Shown piece after piece: positions 35,479-44,907 of a stretch of 64,000 nucleotides of DNA. Source of the DNA: Bacteroidota bacterium. GTDB lineage: Bacteria; Bacteroidota; Bacteroidia; Bacteroidales; FEN-979. The position numbers and the translations under genes were made by a program. Each line of letters starts with the position of its first letter. Positions within the stretch are counted from its first letter, which is position 1. The notes beneath the pieces are model-generated. The model was not told the origin of the DNA and searched no databases. It worked only from the letters and a program-made list of their open reading frames with translations. The stretch is taken from assembly GCA_026391805.1 (NCBI GenBank), contig JAPLDJ010000023.1, positions 1 through 64,000 on the forward strand, given 5' to 3'.

Positions 35479-38400
35479 TCAGGCGTCAAAAGTTACACTC
35501 AAACCCAGTCCGCGCAATTCATGGACAAGTACATTGAATGATTCCGGTACGCTTGCATTCGGCATGTTATCGCCCTTGACAATTGCTTCATAAGCTTTTG
35601 CACGGCCGTTCACGTCGTCGGATTTTACCGTCTGGATCTCAAGGAGAACATTGGCAGCGCCAAATGCCTCAAGTGCCCAGACTTCCATTTCTCCAAAACG
35701 CTGGCCTCCGAATTGTGCTTTACCGCCCAATGGCTGCTGCGTGATCAGTGAATAAGGACCGATCGAACGTGCATGCATCTTGTCGTCCACCATGTGGTGA
35801 AGTTTCATCATGTAGATGTAACCAACAGTCGTTGGCTGATCAAACCGTTCGCCGCTCAGGCCGTCGTAAAGGTAAATCTTCCCGTTCCTCGGCAATCCTG
35901 CCTTTTCCAGGTAACTGTTGATCTCGTCCAGCCTCGCTCCATCAAAGATCGGCGAGGTGAAACGCTGATCCAGCCTTTTACCGGCCCAGCCCAGGATGGT
36001 CTCATAGATCTGTCCCAGGTTCATACGCGAAGGAACACCCAACGGGTTCAGCACAACATCCACAGGAGTCCCGTCTTCCAGGAAGGGCATGTCCTCTTCC
36101 CTGACGATCCTGGCAACGATGCCTTTATTACCATGGCGTCCGGCCATCTTATCGCCGACCTTGAGCTTGCGTTTCTTGGCTATATAAACCTTTGCCATCT
36201 GCACAATACCGGCCGGAAGGTCGTCACCGACAACGGAGACGAACTTTTTGCGGTTAAAGACACCCAGCAGCTCTTTGTACTTTATAATATAGTTGTGGAT
36301 GAGTACCTTGATCATGTCATTCTTATCCTTGTCGGTCGTCCATTTGTTCGGATTTACCGAAAGGTATTCGATTTCGAGGAGAAGCTTCTGGGTGAACTTG
36401 GTTCCTTTGGGCACCACTTCCACCTTGAACATATTGTAGACGCCCTGTGAAATCTTACCGTTCACAAGAACGTTCAGCTTATCAACCAGTTTTACCTTCA
36501 GCTTGTCAACATCCTTGTTGTGGTCGTCTTCCATCTTCTTCAGGTCGTCTTTTTCCTTCGCTTTTGCCTTCCTGTCCTTGATGACCCTGGAGAATAATTT
36601 CTTATCAATGACCACGCCCTTCATTGAAGGAGGCGCTTTTAATGAAGCATCCTTCACATCGCCGGCTTTATCGCCGAAGATGGCACGCAGAAGTTTTTCT
36701 TCCGGTGTCGGATCGCTTTCACCCTTCGGTGTAATCTTTCCGATCAGGATATCGCCTTCATTGACTTCAGCACCGATTCGGATCAATCCGTTTTCATCGA
36801 GTTCCTTTGTCGCTTCAGCACTGACATTGGGGATATCATTGGTTAGCTCCTCAACGCCGCGTTTGGTATCCCTGACTTCCAGGGTGAACTCTTCAATATG
36901 GATGGATGTAAAAATATCTTCCTTTACAACCTTTTCAGAGATAACGATGGCGTCCTCAAAATTGTAACCCTTCCAGGGCATGAATGCCACCATCAGGTTA
37001 CGGCCGAGAGCAAGCTCGCCGCCTTTTGTTGCATATCCTTCGCAGAGAACCTGGCCTTTAACCACTTTATCGCCTTTGCGGACAATGGGCCTCAGGTTGA
37101 TACAGGTGTTCTGGTTGGTGCGTGAGAACTTCGTCAGGTTGTATTTCCTTGTATCATCATCAAAACTGACAAGGCGATCTTTTTCATCTCTTTTATATCG
37201 GATGATGATCTCGGTTGCATCGACATATTCGACTACGCCGTCGCCTTCAGCATTGATAAGAACGCGGGAATCCCGTGCAACGGGTGCTTCGATTCCCGTT
37301 CCAACGAGTGCAATTTCGGGATTGAGCAGTGGTACGGCCTGCCGCATCATGTTCGATCCCATCAGCGCACGGTTGGCGTCGTCATGTTCCAGGAACGGAA
37401 TGAGCGACGCAGCGATGGAGGCGATCTGGTTCGGTGCGATATCGATAAGGTCAACCTTCTCTTTCTCAATGATCGGGTAGTCGGCAAGATACCTGACTTT
37501 CACCTTGAGTTCTTCAAGGTCGCCCGTATCATCCATAGGCGAGCTGGCCTGTGCGATGATCTTTTTTTCTTCTTCCTCTGCCGTCAGGTAGATCGGATCT
37601 TCCTTCAGCATCACCTTACCCTGGATGACACGGTGATAAGGAGTTTCAATGAAACCAAGACGGTCGATCTTTGCATAAACGCAAAGCGACGAGATAAGTC
37701 CGATGTTCGGTCCTTCCGGTGTTTCAATCGTACAGAGACGTCCGTAATGGGTGTAGTGTACGTCGCGGACCTCAAATCCTGCCCGTTCCCTCGACAAACC
37801 ACCGGGTCCGAGGGCGGAGATCCTTCTCTTGTGGGTCAGCTCGGCCAGCGGGTTCGTCTGATCCATGAACTGGGAAAGCTGGTTGGTTCCGAAGAAGGTA
37901 TTGATAACAGAAGATAATGTTTTTGCATTGATCAGGTCCATGGGTGTGAACACCTCGTTGTCCCTGACATTCATTCGTTCCCTGATGGTGCGTGCCATCC
38001 TGGAAAGTCCTACACCGAACTGGTTGTAAAGCTGTTCGCCGACCGTTCTTACACGGCGGTTGCTCAGATGGTCGATATCGTCGACATCGGCCTTTGAATT
38101 GACCAGCTCGATGAGGTATTTTATAATGGAAATAATGTCTTCACGTGTCAGAACCCTTGTTTCAATGGGAATTTCCAGGTTCAGCTTGCGGTTGATGCGG
38201 TATCTTCCGACATCACCGAGATCATACCGTTTATCGGAGAAGAACAGTTTATCGATAATGCCGCGGGCCGTTTCTTCATCGGGCGGTTCTGCATTACGAA
38301 GCTGACGGTAGATGTACTCTACGGCTTCCTTTTCCGAGTTTGCGGTATCTTTCTGAAGGGTATTGAAGATGATGGAATAATCGATGGCCTGTGCTTCCTC

Positions 38401-39288
38401 GCGGTGGATCAGGATGGTTTTAATCCCTGCATCGATGATCTGGTCGATGTGTGCATCTTCCAGGACAGTTTCACGCTCGATAATCACCTCCGTACGTTCA
38501 ATGCTGACGACTTCACCGGTATCCTCATCCACAAAATCTTCGATCCATGCACGGACAACACGGGCTGCCAGTTTTGACCCGATGACGCGTTTCAATGCGG
38601 CCTTGCTTACCTTGATTTCCTGCGCCAGCCCGAAGATCTCGAGGATGTCCTTATCGGTTTCATAACCGATGGCCCTGAGCAGGGTGGTTACAGGCAATTT
38701 TTTCTTGCGGTCGATGTAGGCATACATCACATTGTTGATGTCCGTAGTGAATTCAATCCAGGACCCTTTGAAAGGGATGATCCTTGCCGAATAGAGCTGA
38801 ACCCCGTTGGCATGGAAACTGGTACTGAAAAACACACCGGGTGAGCGGTGCAGCTGCGATACAACAACCCTCTCTGCACCGTTGATGCAGAAGGTTCCGC
38901 GGGGCGTCATATAAGGGATCATTCCAAGATAAACATCCTGGATAATGGTCTCAAAATCTTCGTGTTCCGGATCCGTACAGTACAATTTCAGCTTTGCCTT
39001 AAGCGGAACGCTGTAGGTCAACCCGCGCTCGATACACTCTTCAATGCTGTACCGCGGCGGATCGATGAAATAATCCAGGAATTCCAGGACGAAGTTGTTC
39101 CGCGCGTCCGAAATCGGGAAGTTCTCTGCAAAAACCTTGTAAAGACCCTCATTGATTCGGTTTTCGGGGTTTGTCTCCAGCTGGAAGAAGTCCCTGAACG
39201 ACTTGATCTGAATGTCAAGAAAATCAGGATACTCATACTGGATCTTTGTGGATGCGAAACTGATTCTTTCGATTTTGTTTGATGCCAA
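35479..39288 (-). CDS. rpoB: DNA-directed RNA polymerase subunit beta
   Basis: A 1269-residue beta subunit. The rifampicin-pocket region reads [20 protein letters not shown] then RISALGPGG, with the wild-type Asp, His and Ser at the positions most often changed in resistance. The C-terminus contains [20 protein letters not shown], typical of the family. It follows rplL after a gap of 178 bases holding a strong hairpin at 39407-39436. Confidence 0.98.
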   Translation of the reverse strand: MASNKIERISFASTKIQYEYPDFLDIQIKSFRDFFQLETNPENRINEGLYKVFAENFPISDARNNFVLEFLDYFIDPPRYSIEECIERGLTYSVPLKAKLKLYCTDPEHEDFETIIQDVYLGMIPYMTPRGTFCINGAERVVVSQLHRSPGVFFSTSFHANGVQLYSARIIPFKGSWIEFTTDINNVMYAYIDRKKKLPVTTLLRAIGYETDKDILEIFGLAQEIKVSKAALKRVIGSKLAARVVRAWIEDFVDEDTGEVVSIERTEVIIERETVLEDAHIDQIIDAGIKTILIHREEAQAIDYSIIFNTLQKDTANSEKEAVEYIYRQLRNAEPPDEETARGIIDKLFFSDKRYDLGDVGRYRINRKLNLEIPIETRVLTREDIISIIKYLIELVNSKADVDDIDHLSNRRVRTVGEQLYNQFGVGLSRMARTIRERMNVRDNEVFTPMDLINAKTLSSVINTFFGTNQLSQFMDQTNPLAELTHKRRISALGPGGLSRERAGFEVRDVHYTHYGRLCTIETPEGPNIGLISSLCVYAKIDRLGFIETPYHRVIQGKVMLKEDPIYLTAEEEEKKIIAQASSPMDDTGDLEELKVKVRYLADYPIIEKEKVDLIDIAPNQIASIAASLIPFLEHDDANRALMGSNMMRQAVPLLNPEIALVGTGIEAPVARDSRVLINAEGDGVVEYVDATEIIIRYKRDEKDRLVSFDDDTRKYNLTKFSRTNQNTCINLRPIVRKGDKVVKGQVLCEGYATKGGELALGRNLMVAFMPWKGYNFEDAIVISEKVVKEDIFTSIHIEEFTLEVRDTKRGVEELTNDIPNVSAEATKELDENGLIRIGAEVNEGDILIGKITPKGESDPTPEEKLLRAIFGDKAGDVKDASLKAPPSMKGVVIDKKLFSRVIKDRKAKAKEKDDLKKMEDDHNKDVDKLKVKLVDKLNVLVNGKISQGVYNMFKVEVVPKGTKFTQKLLLEIEYLSVNPNKWTTDKDKNDMIKVLIHNYIIKYKELLGVFNRKKFVSVVGDDLPAGIVQMAKVYIAKKRKLKVGDKMAGRHGNKGIVARIVREEDMPFLEDGTPVDVVLNPLGVPSRMNLGQIYETILGWAGKRLDQRFTSPIFDGARLDEINSYLEKAGLPRNGKIYLYDGLSGERFDQPTTVGYIYMMKLHHMVDDKMHARSIGPYSLITQQPLGGKAQFGGQRFGEMEVWALEAFGAANVLLEIQTVKSDDVNGRAKAYEAIVKGDNMPNASVPESFNVLVHELRGLGLSVTFDA

Positions 39289-39406
39289 GGTCTTTATGTT
39301 TTAAGTCCCGCCGGGTGCAGGACTGGTTAGAAATTAATTCATCCGAACACAAGGGCCCTCAGAAAAATGCAGCGTTCCGGGGTACCTCAATTGTAAAAAA
39401 TAAGGT

Positions 39407-39436
39407 ACAGACCTCTTCATTTACGAAGAGGCCTGT
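39407..39436 (-). terminator. Hairpin between rplL and rpoB (possible attenuator)
   Basis: ACAGACCTCTTC (39407-39418) pairs with GAAGAGGCCTGT (39425-39436), one mismatch, loop of six. In the transcribed direction it is followed by ACCTTATTTTTTAC. The position matches the rplL-rpoB attenuator of other bacteria, which lowers polymerase expression relative to L7/L12. Confidence 0.7.
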
Positions 39437-39466
39437 CTCTTATACTGATGGTAAGAAAAAACCTTC

Positions 39467-39841
39467 TTACTTAATTTCAACCTCTGCACCTGCCTCCTGT
39501 AATTGTTTCTGTAAAGCCTGAGCCTCGTCTTTGCTAACGCCTTCCTTCACAGCTTTCGGAGCAGCATCTACAAGTTCTTTAGCTTCTTTCAAACCTAAAC
39601 TTGTAAGTTCCTTAACCAGTTTAACAACAGCCAGTTTTGCCTGTCCGGCTGATTTCAGTACAACATCAAAAGAGGTCTTCTCTGCAACTTCCGCTACGGC
39701 AGCCGGGGCTGCTGATGCAACAGCAACTGCAGCAGCTGCAGGCTCTATACCATGTTCGTCCTTTAAGATCTTAGCCAGTTCGTTGACTTCTTTTACCGTT
39801 AAATTCACTAACTGTTCTGCAAACGCTTTTAAATCTGCCAT
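39467..39841 (-). CDS. rplL: 50S ribosomal protein L7/L12
   Basis: A 124-residue stalk protein recruiting translation factors to the ribosome. It shows the N-terminal dimerisation helix ([19 protein letters not shown]), an Ala-rich hinge ([17 protein letters not shown]) and the conserved C-terminal domain with [18 protein letters not shown]. The start at 39841 is chosen because upstream in-frame residues are not part of the family. Confidence 0.97.
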   Translation of the reverse strand: MADLKAFAEQLVNLTVKEVNELAKILKDEHGIEPAAAAVAVASAAPAAVAEVAEKTSFDVVLKSAGQAKLAVVKLVKELTSLGLKEAKELVDAAPKAVKEGVSKDEAQALQKQLQEAGAEVEIK

Positions 39842-39939
39842 TTTTACTTCTGTTTTAATTATGTTTCTACTTACTCTCTGTTTATCTATTTTTCTTTTGT
39901 GGCGATGGTGCCACATTGATCCCTTCTCCGGAATTCCTG

Positions 39940-40461
39940 TTATTCAGGTTTATCTCCGAGGGTTTTTACGATTCCTGAAAGCTGGTTGCCTCCCGACTGC
40001 AATGCAGAGATCACGTTACGTAACGGTGACTGCAGCATTCCGATGACAACGCCGATCATTTCTTCTTTCGATTTAATGTTGATAAGTGTATCCAGCTGAT
40101 CGTCGCCCAGGTAAATGGATTCCTGTACATAGGCAGCTTTCAGCAAGGGTTTCGGGGAGGTTCTGCGGAACTCACGGATCAGTTTTGCAGGGTCATTCGG
40201 GACCTCTGAAAACATGATCGAAGTGGATCCGGTCAGAACATCGAACATCGGTTCAAAATCCTTACCGGCCTTAACCAATGCCTTCCTCAACAGGGTATTT
40301 TTCACCATCTTCAGCTGGATGTTGCGTTTGAAGCAGATCCTTCTGAGTTTAGAGGTCGTCTCTACGTTCAGGTTCGAAATATCTGTCAGATAGAAGCTAT
40401 TGACGATGCTTAACTTTTCAGCAAGCTCGTCAATAAACTGTGTTTTTTCATCTTTTTTCAT
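39940..40461 (-). CDS. rplJ: 50S ribosomal protein L10
   Basis: A 173-residue base of the ribosomal stalk, binding 23S rRNA through its N-terminal domain ([20 protein letters not shown]) and L7/L12 dimers through its C-terminal helix. Motif [13 protein letters not shown] is present. Only 29 bases separate it from rplA, so there is no room for the long L10 leader known in other phyla. Confidence 0.96.
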   Translation of the reverse strand: MKKDEKTQFIDELAEKLSIVNSFYLTDISNLNVETTSKLRRICFKRNIQLKMVKNTLLRKALVKAGKDFEPMFDVLTGSTSIMFSEVPNDPAKLIREFRRTSPKPLLKAAYVQESIYLGDDQLDTLINIKSKEEMIGVVIGMLQSPLRNVISALQSGGNQLSGIVKTLGDKPE

Positions 40462-40490
40462 AATCAGGCTCTCTCAATTATTGATAAAAA

Positions 40491-41186
40491 TCAGGCAGTC
40501 ACCGATTTTGGTTCTACCTGGACGCCGGGGCTCATGGTACTCGATAAATAGATGCTCTTGATGTAGGTACCTTTTGCCGATGCAGGTTTAAGTTTGATCA
40601 CGGTCTGCAAAAGTTCCTTTGCGTTCTCAACGATCATATCCTTATCGAACGAAACTTTCGCAACAGATGCATGAATGATCCCAAACTTGTCTACCTTAAA
40701 ATCGATCTTCCCGGCTTTTACTTCTTTCACTGCTTTGCCAACTTCCATGGTCACCGTTCCGGTCTTCGGGTTCGGCATGAGGCCCCTGGGTCCGAGGATC
40801 TTTCCCAGTCCGCCAACTTTTGCCATTACGCTCGGCATGGTGATGATCACATCCACATCAGTCCATCCACCCTTGATCTTTTCAATGTACTCGTCAAGTC
40901 CGCAAAAGTCAGCACCGGCCTGTTTGGCTTCGTCTTCCTTATCCGGGGTACAAAGAACAAGAACCCGTACCGTTTTACCGGTACCATGGGGCAATGTTAC
41001 GATTCCCCTGACCATCTGGTTCGCCTTGCGGGGATCAACCCCGAGACGGACATCAACGTCGACCGAAGAATCGAACTTTGTGTTGGTGATCTCCTTCACG
41101 ATTCCTGCAGCATCTGACAAGGAATAAACAGCATTTTTATCGAACTTTGTATAAGCCTCTTTCTGTTTTTTTGTCAACTTTGCCAT
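40491..41186 (-). CDS. rplA: 50S ribosomal protein L1
   Basis: A 231-residue L1 stalk protein. Typical motifs are [35 protein letters not shown] and the C-terminal [15 protein letters not shown]. It lies in the standard rplK-rplA order with 49 bases between them. L1 often represses its own operon, but I see no obvious leader mimic. Confidence 0.97.
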   Translation of the reverse strand: MAKLTKKQKEAYTKFDKNAVYSLSDAAGIVKEITNTKFDSSVDVDVRLGVDPRKANQMVRGIVTLPHGTGKTVRVLVLCTPDKEDEAKQAGADFCGLDEYIEKIKGGWTDVDVIITMPSVMAKVGGLGKILGPRGLMPNPKTGTVTMEVGKAVKEVKAGKIDFKVDKFGIIHASVAKVSFDKDMIVENAKELLQTVIKLKPASAKGTYIKSIYLSSTMSPGVQVEPKSVTA

Positions 41187-41235
41187 TTCACGTTTTTTAA
41201 AAATTTGTACTTACAGCCTAAGAATCCCGAAGATA

Positions 41236-41679
41236 TCACTGGGCAAACGGAGCATCTCCGCTTACCGTGATACCCATGCTGCGGGCGGTTCCGGCAACCA
41301 TCCTCATGGCAGATTCAACGGTAAATGCATTCAGGTCGGCCATCTTGTCTTCTGCGATCTTCTTCACCTGGTCCCAGCTTACCGAAGCGATCTTGTTCCG
41401 GTTAGGCTCAGGTGAACCTTTCTGCATTTTGGTAGCTTCCAGCAACTGGACAGCTACAGGGGGGGTCTTGATGATGAAATCAAACGATTTATCCTTATAT
41501 ACAGTAATGATAACCGGGATCACTTTCCCGGCTTTATCCTGTGTACGGGCGTTAAACTGCTTGCAAAACTCCATGATGTTAACCCCCTTGGCACCCAATG
41601 CCGGTCCTACCGGTGGTGAAGGGTTAGCACTGCCTCCCTTGATCTGCAACTTGATAATTCCACTAACTTCTTTTGCCAT
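41236..41679 (-). CDS. rplK: 50S ribosomal protein L11
   Basis: A 147-residue protein of the GTPase-associated centre. It shows [20 protein letters not shown] with [15 protein letters not shown] at the N-terminus, and [20 protein letters not shown] with ARSMGITV at the C-terminus. Placed directly behind nusG. Confidence 0.97.
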   Translation of the reverse strand: MAKEVSGIIKLQIKGGSANPSPPVGPALGAKGVNIMEFCKQFNARTQDKAGKVIPVIITVYKDKSFDFIIKTPPVAVQLLEATKMQKGSPEPNRNKIASVSWDQVKKIAEDKMADLNAFTVESAMRMVAGTARSMGITVSGDAPFAQ

Positions 41680-41728
41680 TGTTCATTAAATTAAATGGTT
41701 TTAAAACAAACATCTTTACCGGTTTCGC

Positions 41729-42271
41729 CTACTCTTTCTGGACCTGCATGAAGCTCAGCTCGAGCGGGGTCTTTCTTCCGAAGATCTTAACCATAACCTT
41801 CAGCTTTTTCTTCTCTTCATTGATCTCTTCGATCACTCCGCTGAAACTGTTGAAGGGTCCGTCGACCACCGTTACCGTTTCACCTACGATAAACGGGATG
41901 TTCATCTCTTCGCCCTGCTCAGCCAGTTCATCAAACTTTCCGAGAATTCGCTTTACTTCCGCAGGCCGTAACGGGTGCGGTTCACCCTTGGCACCAAGAA
42001 ACCCCAGTACGCCGGGAACATTCTTGATGATGTGGGGAATTTCGCCGGTCAGAACAGCTTCAATCAGCACATAGCCCGGAAAATAATTCCGTTCCTTGCT
42101 GACCTTCTTGCCGTTCCTGATCATGTAGACCTTCTCCGTCGGGATCAAAACCTGAGAAATATAATCCTGCAGCTTCTGGATCGAAATCTCGTTTTCCAGG
42201 TACTGCTTGACCTTTTTCTCATTCCCGCTGATGGCCCTTACAACATACCACTTTTTTACCAGCTCGCTCAT
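41729..42271 (-). CDS. nusG: Transcription termination/antitermination protein NusG
   Basis: A 180-residue RNA polymerase elongation factor. The NGN domain begins [20 protein letters not shown] and includes [11 protein letters not shown]. The C-terminal KOW motif is [20 protein letters not shown]. The start at 42271 ([11 protein letters not shown]) is chosen because longer in-frame versions run into the upstream secE coding sequence. Confidence 0.96.
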   Translation of the reverse strand: MSELVKKWYVVRAISGNEKKVKQYLENEISIQKLQDYISQVLIPTEKVYMIRNGKKVSKERNYFPGYVLIEAVLTGEIPHIIKNVPGVLGFLGAKGEPHPLRPAEVKRILGKFDELAEQGEEMNIPFIVGETVTVVDGPFNSFSGVIEEINEEKKKLKVMVKIFGRKTPLELSFMQVQKE

Positions 42272-42332
42272 TTCATAGAATTTGACGCGTTCAGACGATC
42301 CGATAGAATACCAGATAAATTTCCCGGATGCA

Positions 42333-42530
42333 CTAGAACAGCTTGTAGAATTGTAACAGAACATTGCGGAACGTCTCATCCATCAGGAACACCACCAGGG
42401 CGATGATCAGGGAAGCAATGGAAACGACGATCGCACTACCTTGCAGTTCACTCCAGGTCGGCCAGGAAACCTTATGCATGAGTTCATCATAACTTTCCCT
42501 GAAGTACGCAACAACTTTTGAATTTGCCAT
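42333..42530 (-). CDS. secE: Preprotein translocase subunit SecE
   Basis: A 65-residue inner-membrane protein that clamps SecY. The amphipathic helix [20 protein letters not shown] carries the conserved motif, and one membrane helix follows ([20 protein letters not shown]). The single-helix form is standard for this phylum. It lies between tRNA-Trp and nusG. Confidence 0.96.
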   Translation of the reverse strand: MANSKVVAYFRESYDELMHKVSWPTWSELQGSAIVVSIASLIIALVVFLMDETFRNVLLQFYKLF

Positions 42531-42545
42531 CTATCTGATATTTTG

Positions 42546-42618
42546 CACGGGTGGTAGGAATCGAACCCACAGCCTACGGTTTTGGAGACCGCCACTCTAC
42601 CAGTTGAGCTACACCCGT
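42546..42618 (-). tRNA. tRNA-Trp (CCA)
   Basis: A 73-base cloverleaf. ACGGGTG pairs with CACCCGT in the acceptor, anticodon CCA, discriminator G, T loop TTCGATT. It is processed from the tuf-secE message; 3' CCA is not encoded. Confidence 0.96.
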
Positions 42619-42624
42619 GTGCAA

Positions 42625-42680
42625 TTAAACTTAATTTTATGTCGCCTTTCGCTACTTTGCTTTTCGCTTTTCACTACTTG
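42625..42680. repeat. GCGAAA word repeats behind tuf
   Basis: In the gene direction, agtagtgaaaagcgaaaagc and agtagcgaaaggcgac begin six bases after the tuf stop codon and fill the space to tRNA-Trp. They resemble the strings behind comEC and pyk. Confidence 0.6.
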
Positions 42681-42682
42681 TC

Positions 42683-43870
42683 TTAATCCAGTATTTCCGT
42701 TACCTGTCCTGCACCAACAGTACGGCCACCTTCACGGATAGCAAAACGCAGTGTGAGGTTCATGGCGATCTCTGCGATCAGGTGTACTTCGATGGTCAGG
42801 TTGTCGCCCGGCATACACATTTCAACGCCATCGGGTAATGTGATCTCACCCGTAACGTCTGTAGTCCTGAAGTAGAACTGCGGACGGTATTTATTGTGGA
42901 ACGGTGTATGACGTCCGCCTTCCTGTGTCTTCAGGATGTAGACGGTGGCTTTGAAATGCTTGTGGGGAGTGATGGAACCCGGTTTCGCGATAACCATACC
43001 ACGGCGGATCTCATCCTTGTCAATGCCACGGAGCAAAAGACCTGCGTTGTCGCCGGCTTCTCCGCGGTCAAGGATCTTCCTGAACATTTCAACACCCGTA
43101 ACAACGGATTTCAGTTTTTCAGCGCCCATTCCGATGATATCAACCGGATCACCTGAGTTGATGACGCCTGTTTCAATTCTTCCGGTAGCAACTGTTCCAC
43201 GGCCTGTGATCGAGAATACGTCTTCGACCGGCATGAGGAAAGGCTTTTCAACGTCGCGGGTGGGCAGCGGAATGTAAGCATCAACTGCATCCATCAGTTC
43301 CATGATCTTTTCAACCCACTGGGGTTCTTTGTTCAGTCCGCCCAATGCAGAACCACGGATGACCGGGGTTGTATTGCCGTCGAAACCGTAGAAGGTAAGG
43401 AGTTCCCTGATTTCGATCTCAACGAGGTCAAGAAGTTCGGGATCGTCCACCATGTCGCATTTGTTCATAAAGACAACGATCTTGGGAACACCAACCTGGC
43501 GTGCAAGAAGGATGTGCTCGCGGGTCTGCGGCATGGGGCCGTCGGTTGCGGCAACAACCACGATAGCACCGTCCATCTGGGCAGCACCGGTAACCATGTT
43601 CTTGATGTAGTCGGCGTGACCGGGGCAGTCAACATGCGCATAATGCCGTTTTTCGGTTTCATATTCGATGTGCGCGGTGTTGATCGTTATACCTCTGGCC
43701 TTTTCTTCCGGAGCGTTATCAATCTGGTCGAATGACTTAAAGGTTGCAAGACCCTTATCCTGGAGGACAAGCGTAATAGCAGCCGTCAAAGTGGTTTTCC
43801 CGTGGTCGATGTGACCAATCGTCCCAACGTTTACGTGCGGTTTGGAACGGTTGAATTTTTCTTTTGCCAT
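42683..43870 (-). CDS. tuf: Elongation factor Tu
   Basis: A 395-residue GTPase delivering aminoacyl-tRNA to the ribosome. The P-loop is [10 protein letters not shown], the G3 motif CPGHADY and the G4 motif NKCDM. The switch I region reads [15 protein letters not shown]. Length is normal. It is flanked by tRNA genes on both sides, the arrangement seen in many Bacteroidota and in E. coli tufB. Confidence 0.98.
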   Translation of the reverse strand: MAKEKFNRSKPHVNVGTIGHIDHGKTTLTAAITLVLQDKGLATFKSFDQIDNAPEEKARGITINTAHIEYETEKRHYAHVDCPGHADYIKNMVTGAAQMDGAIVVVAATDGPMPQTREHILLARQVGVPKIVVFMNKCDMVDDPELLDLVEIEIRELLTFYGFDGNTTPVIRGSALGGLNKEPQWVEKIMELMDAVDAYIPLPTRDVEKPFLMPVEDVFSITGRGTVATGRIETGVINSGDPVDIIGMGAEKLKSVVTGVEMFRKILDRGEAGDNAGLLLRGIDKDEIRRGMVIAKPGSITPHKHFKATVYILKTQEGGRHTPFHNKYRPQFYFRTTDVTGEITLPDGVEMCMPGDNLTIEVHLIAEIAMNLTLRFAIREGGRTVGAGQVTEILD

Positions 43871-43922
43871 ATAAAATCAAGTTTAATTACAGATTACTTT
43901 TTTGTTTAGTTAATACTGGTTG

Positions 43923-43994
<72 letters not shown>

Positions 43995-44002
43995 GGATAT
44001 TC

Positions 44003-44066
44003 AAGTGCGAAGTGTGAAGTGTGAAGTGTGAATTTCGCATTTTACATTTTACATTTTGCATTTATT
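44003..44066. repeat. Short-word repeats between tRNA genes
   Basis: gaagtgtgaagtgtgaagtg followed by ttttacattttacattttgc. Related words fill the other two tRNA spacers (44155-44195 and 44288-44345). No gene. Confidence 0.7.
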
Positions 44067-44070
44067 CTTG

Positions 44071-44143
44071 AGCGGAAGACGGGGCTCGAACCCGCCACCT
44101 GAAGCTTGGAAGGCTTCCGCTCTACCAAATGAGCTACTTCCGC
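44071..44143 (-). tRNA. tRNA-Gly (TCC)
   Basis: A 73-base cloverleaf. GCGGAAG pairs perfectly with CTTCCGC, anticodon TCC in loop CTTCCAA, T loop TTCGAGC. Part of the tuf operon head. Confidence 0.97.
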
Positions 44144-44200
44144 AAACGTGCGTGTGTTTAAATTTCACATTTCGCACTTTACACTTCGCATTTAACCAAG

Positions 44201-44282
44201 TGGGGAGAGGAGGAATCGAACCTCCGAAGGCTACGCCAACAGATTTACAGTCTGCCCCATTTGACCGCTCTGGAATCTCCCC
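44201..44282 (-). tRNA. tRNA-Tyr (GTA)
   Basis: An 82-base class II tRNA with a long variable arm. GGGGAGA pairs with TCTCCCC, anticodon GTA in loop CTGTAAA, discriminator A. Confidence 0.96.
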
Positions 44283-44398
44283 GGGTTGAGTGTGTAACGT
44301 GAAATGTGAGACGTGAGATGCGCAACGTGAAACGTGTATGTGTGTGATAAATACTTTCAAAGAACTACCTTTCAAACAGCACTACTGCTGTTCTTTTG

Positions 44399-44471
44399 AG
44401 CCGATGGACGGGATCGAACCGCCGACAAGCTGATTACAAATCAGCTGCTCTACCAGCTGAGCTACATCGGC
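44399..44471 (-). tRNA. tRNA-Thr (TGT)
   Basis: A 73-base cloverleaf. GCCGATG pairs with CATCGGC, anticodon TGT in loop TTTGTAA, T loop TTCGATC. It is the first gene of the tRNA-tuf-rpo unit. Confidence 0.97.
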
Positions 44472-44907
44472 ATCAGTCTGTTACCACCGATGCACTCAAG
44501 TTTAGCTTCCCGCAATTATATTTCAAAGAATTTTCCCGCGGGGAAGAAACACACCGGTTTCCGGAAGACAAAAGAAAAACATAACCTCCTGCATTCCACC
44601 CTTTTGCTGCATGATATTCCAAAAAAAATGCAGCCCTTTTACAAAAAGGACTGCAAAATTAGGAAGATTTTAACTAATAACAAAGACTTTTTTTAAGATT
44701 CCGGGCGAATTTGGCACATTTTTTTAACAAATAGCATGCCGCAGAATTTTAATCAACTTTTTCAATTACCCAACAATCAGACAAACAATGAGTAACACTT
44801 AAACTTATCATACAAATATACACTTAATTTTGATATTTGCTGAAATAAACATTTTATTTGACCAACCTAAGAATGGAAATACCTCTTCGTGGCATAATAA
44901 GGTCACT
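44472..44907. other. Gene-free leader and promoter region of the tRNA-tuf-rpo unit
   Basis: No gene is seen. It contains the promoter at 44654-44684 and an 11-bp inverted repeat at 44630-44654. A leader of about 175 bases can form GCTGCAT with ATGCAGC around eight U residues. From 44697 to 44907 the sequence is AT-rich with no recognisable element before the end of the next leftward gene. Confidence 0.6.
44654..44684 (-). promoter_or_regulatory. Promoter of the tRNA-tuf-secE-rpl-rpo unit
   Basis: On the reverse strand: TTTG (44681-44684), 19 bases, TAATTTTG (44654-44661), an exact fit to the phylum's vegetative promoter. Predicted start near 44647. The inverted repeat GCAGCCCTTTT (44630-44640) with AAAAGGACTGC (44644-44654), one mismatch, covers the start site. 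Confidence 0.82.

Noticed and set aside
44003-44345. Repeats between tRNA genes as a CRISPR or mobile insertion
   Set aside because: Units are short, unequal and unspaced, and the tRNA-tuf order is undisturbed.
44622-44654. Hairpin plus T8 on the reverse strand as a terminator
   Set aside because: The 5' arm lies upstream of the predicted transcription start, so it would not be in the RNA; treated as a DNA inverted repeat instead.
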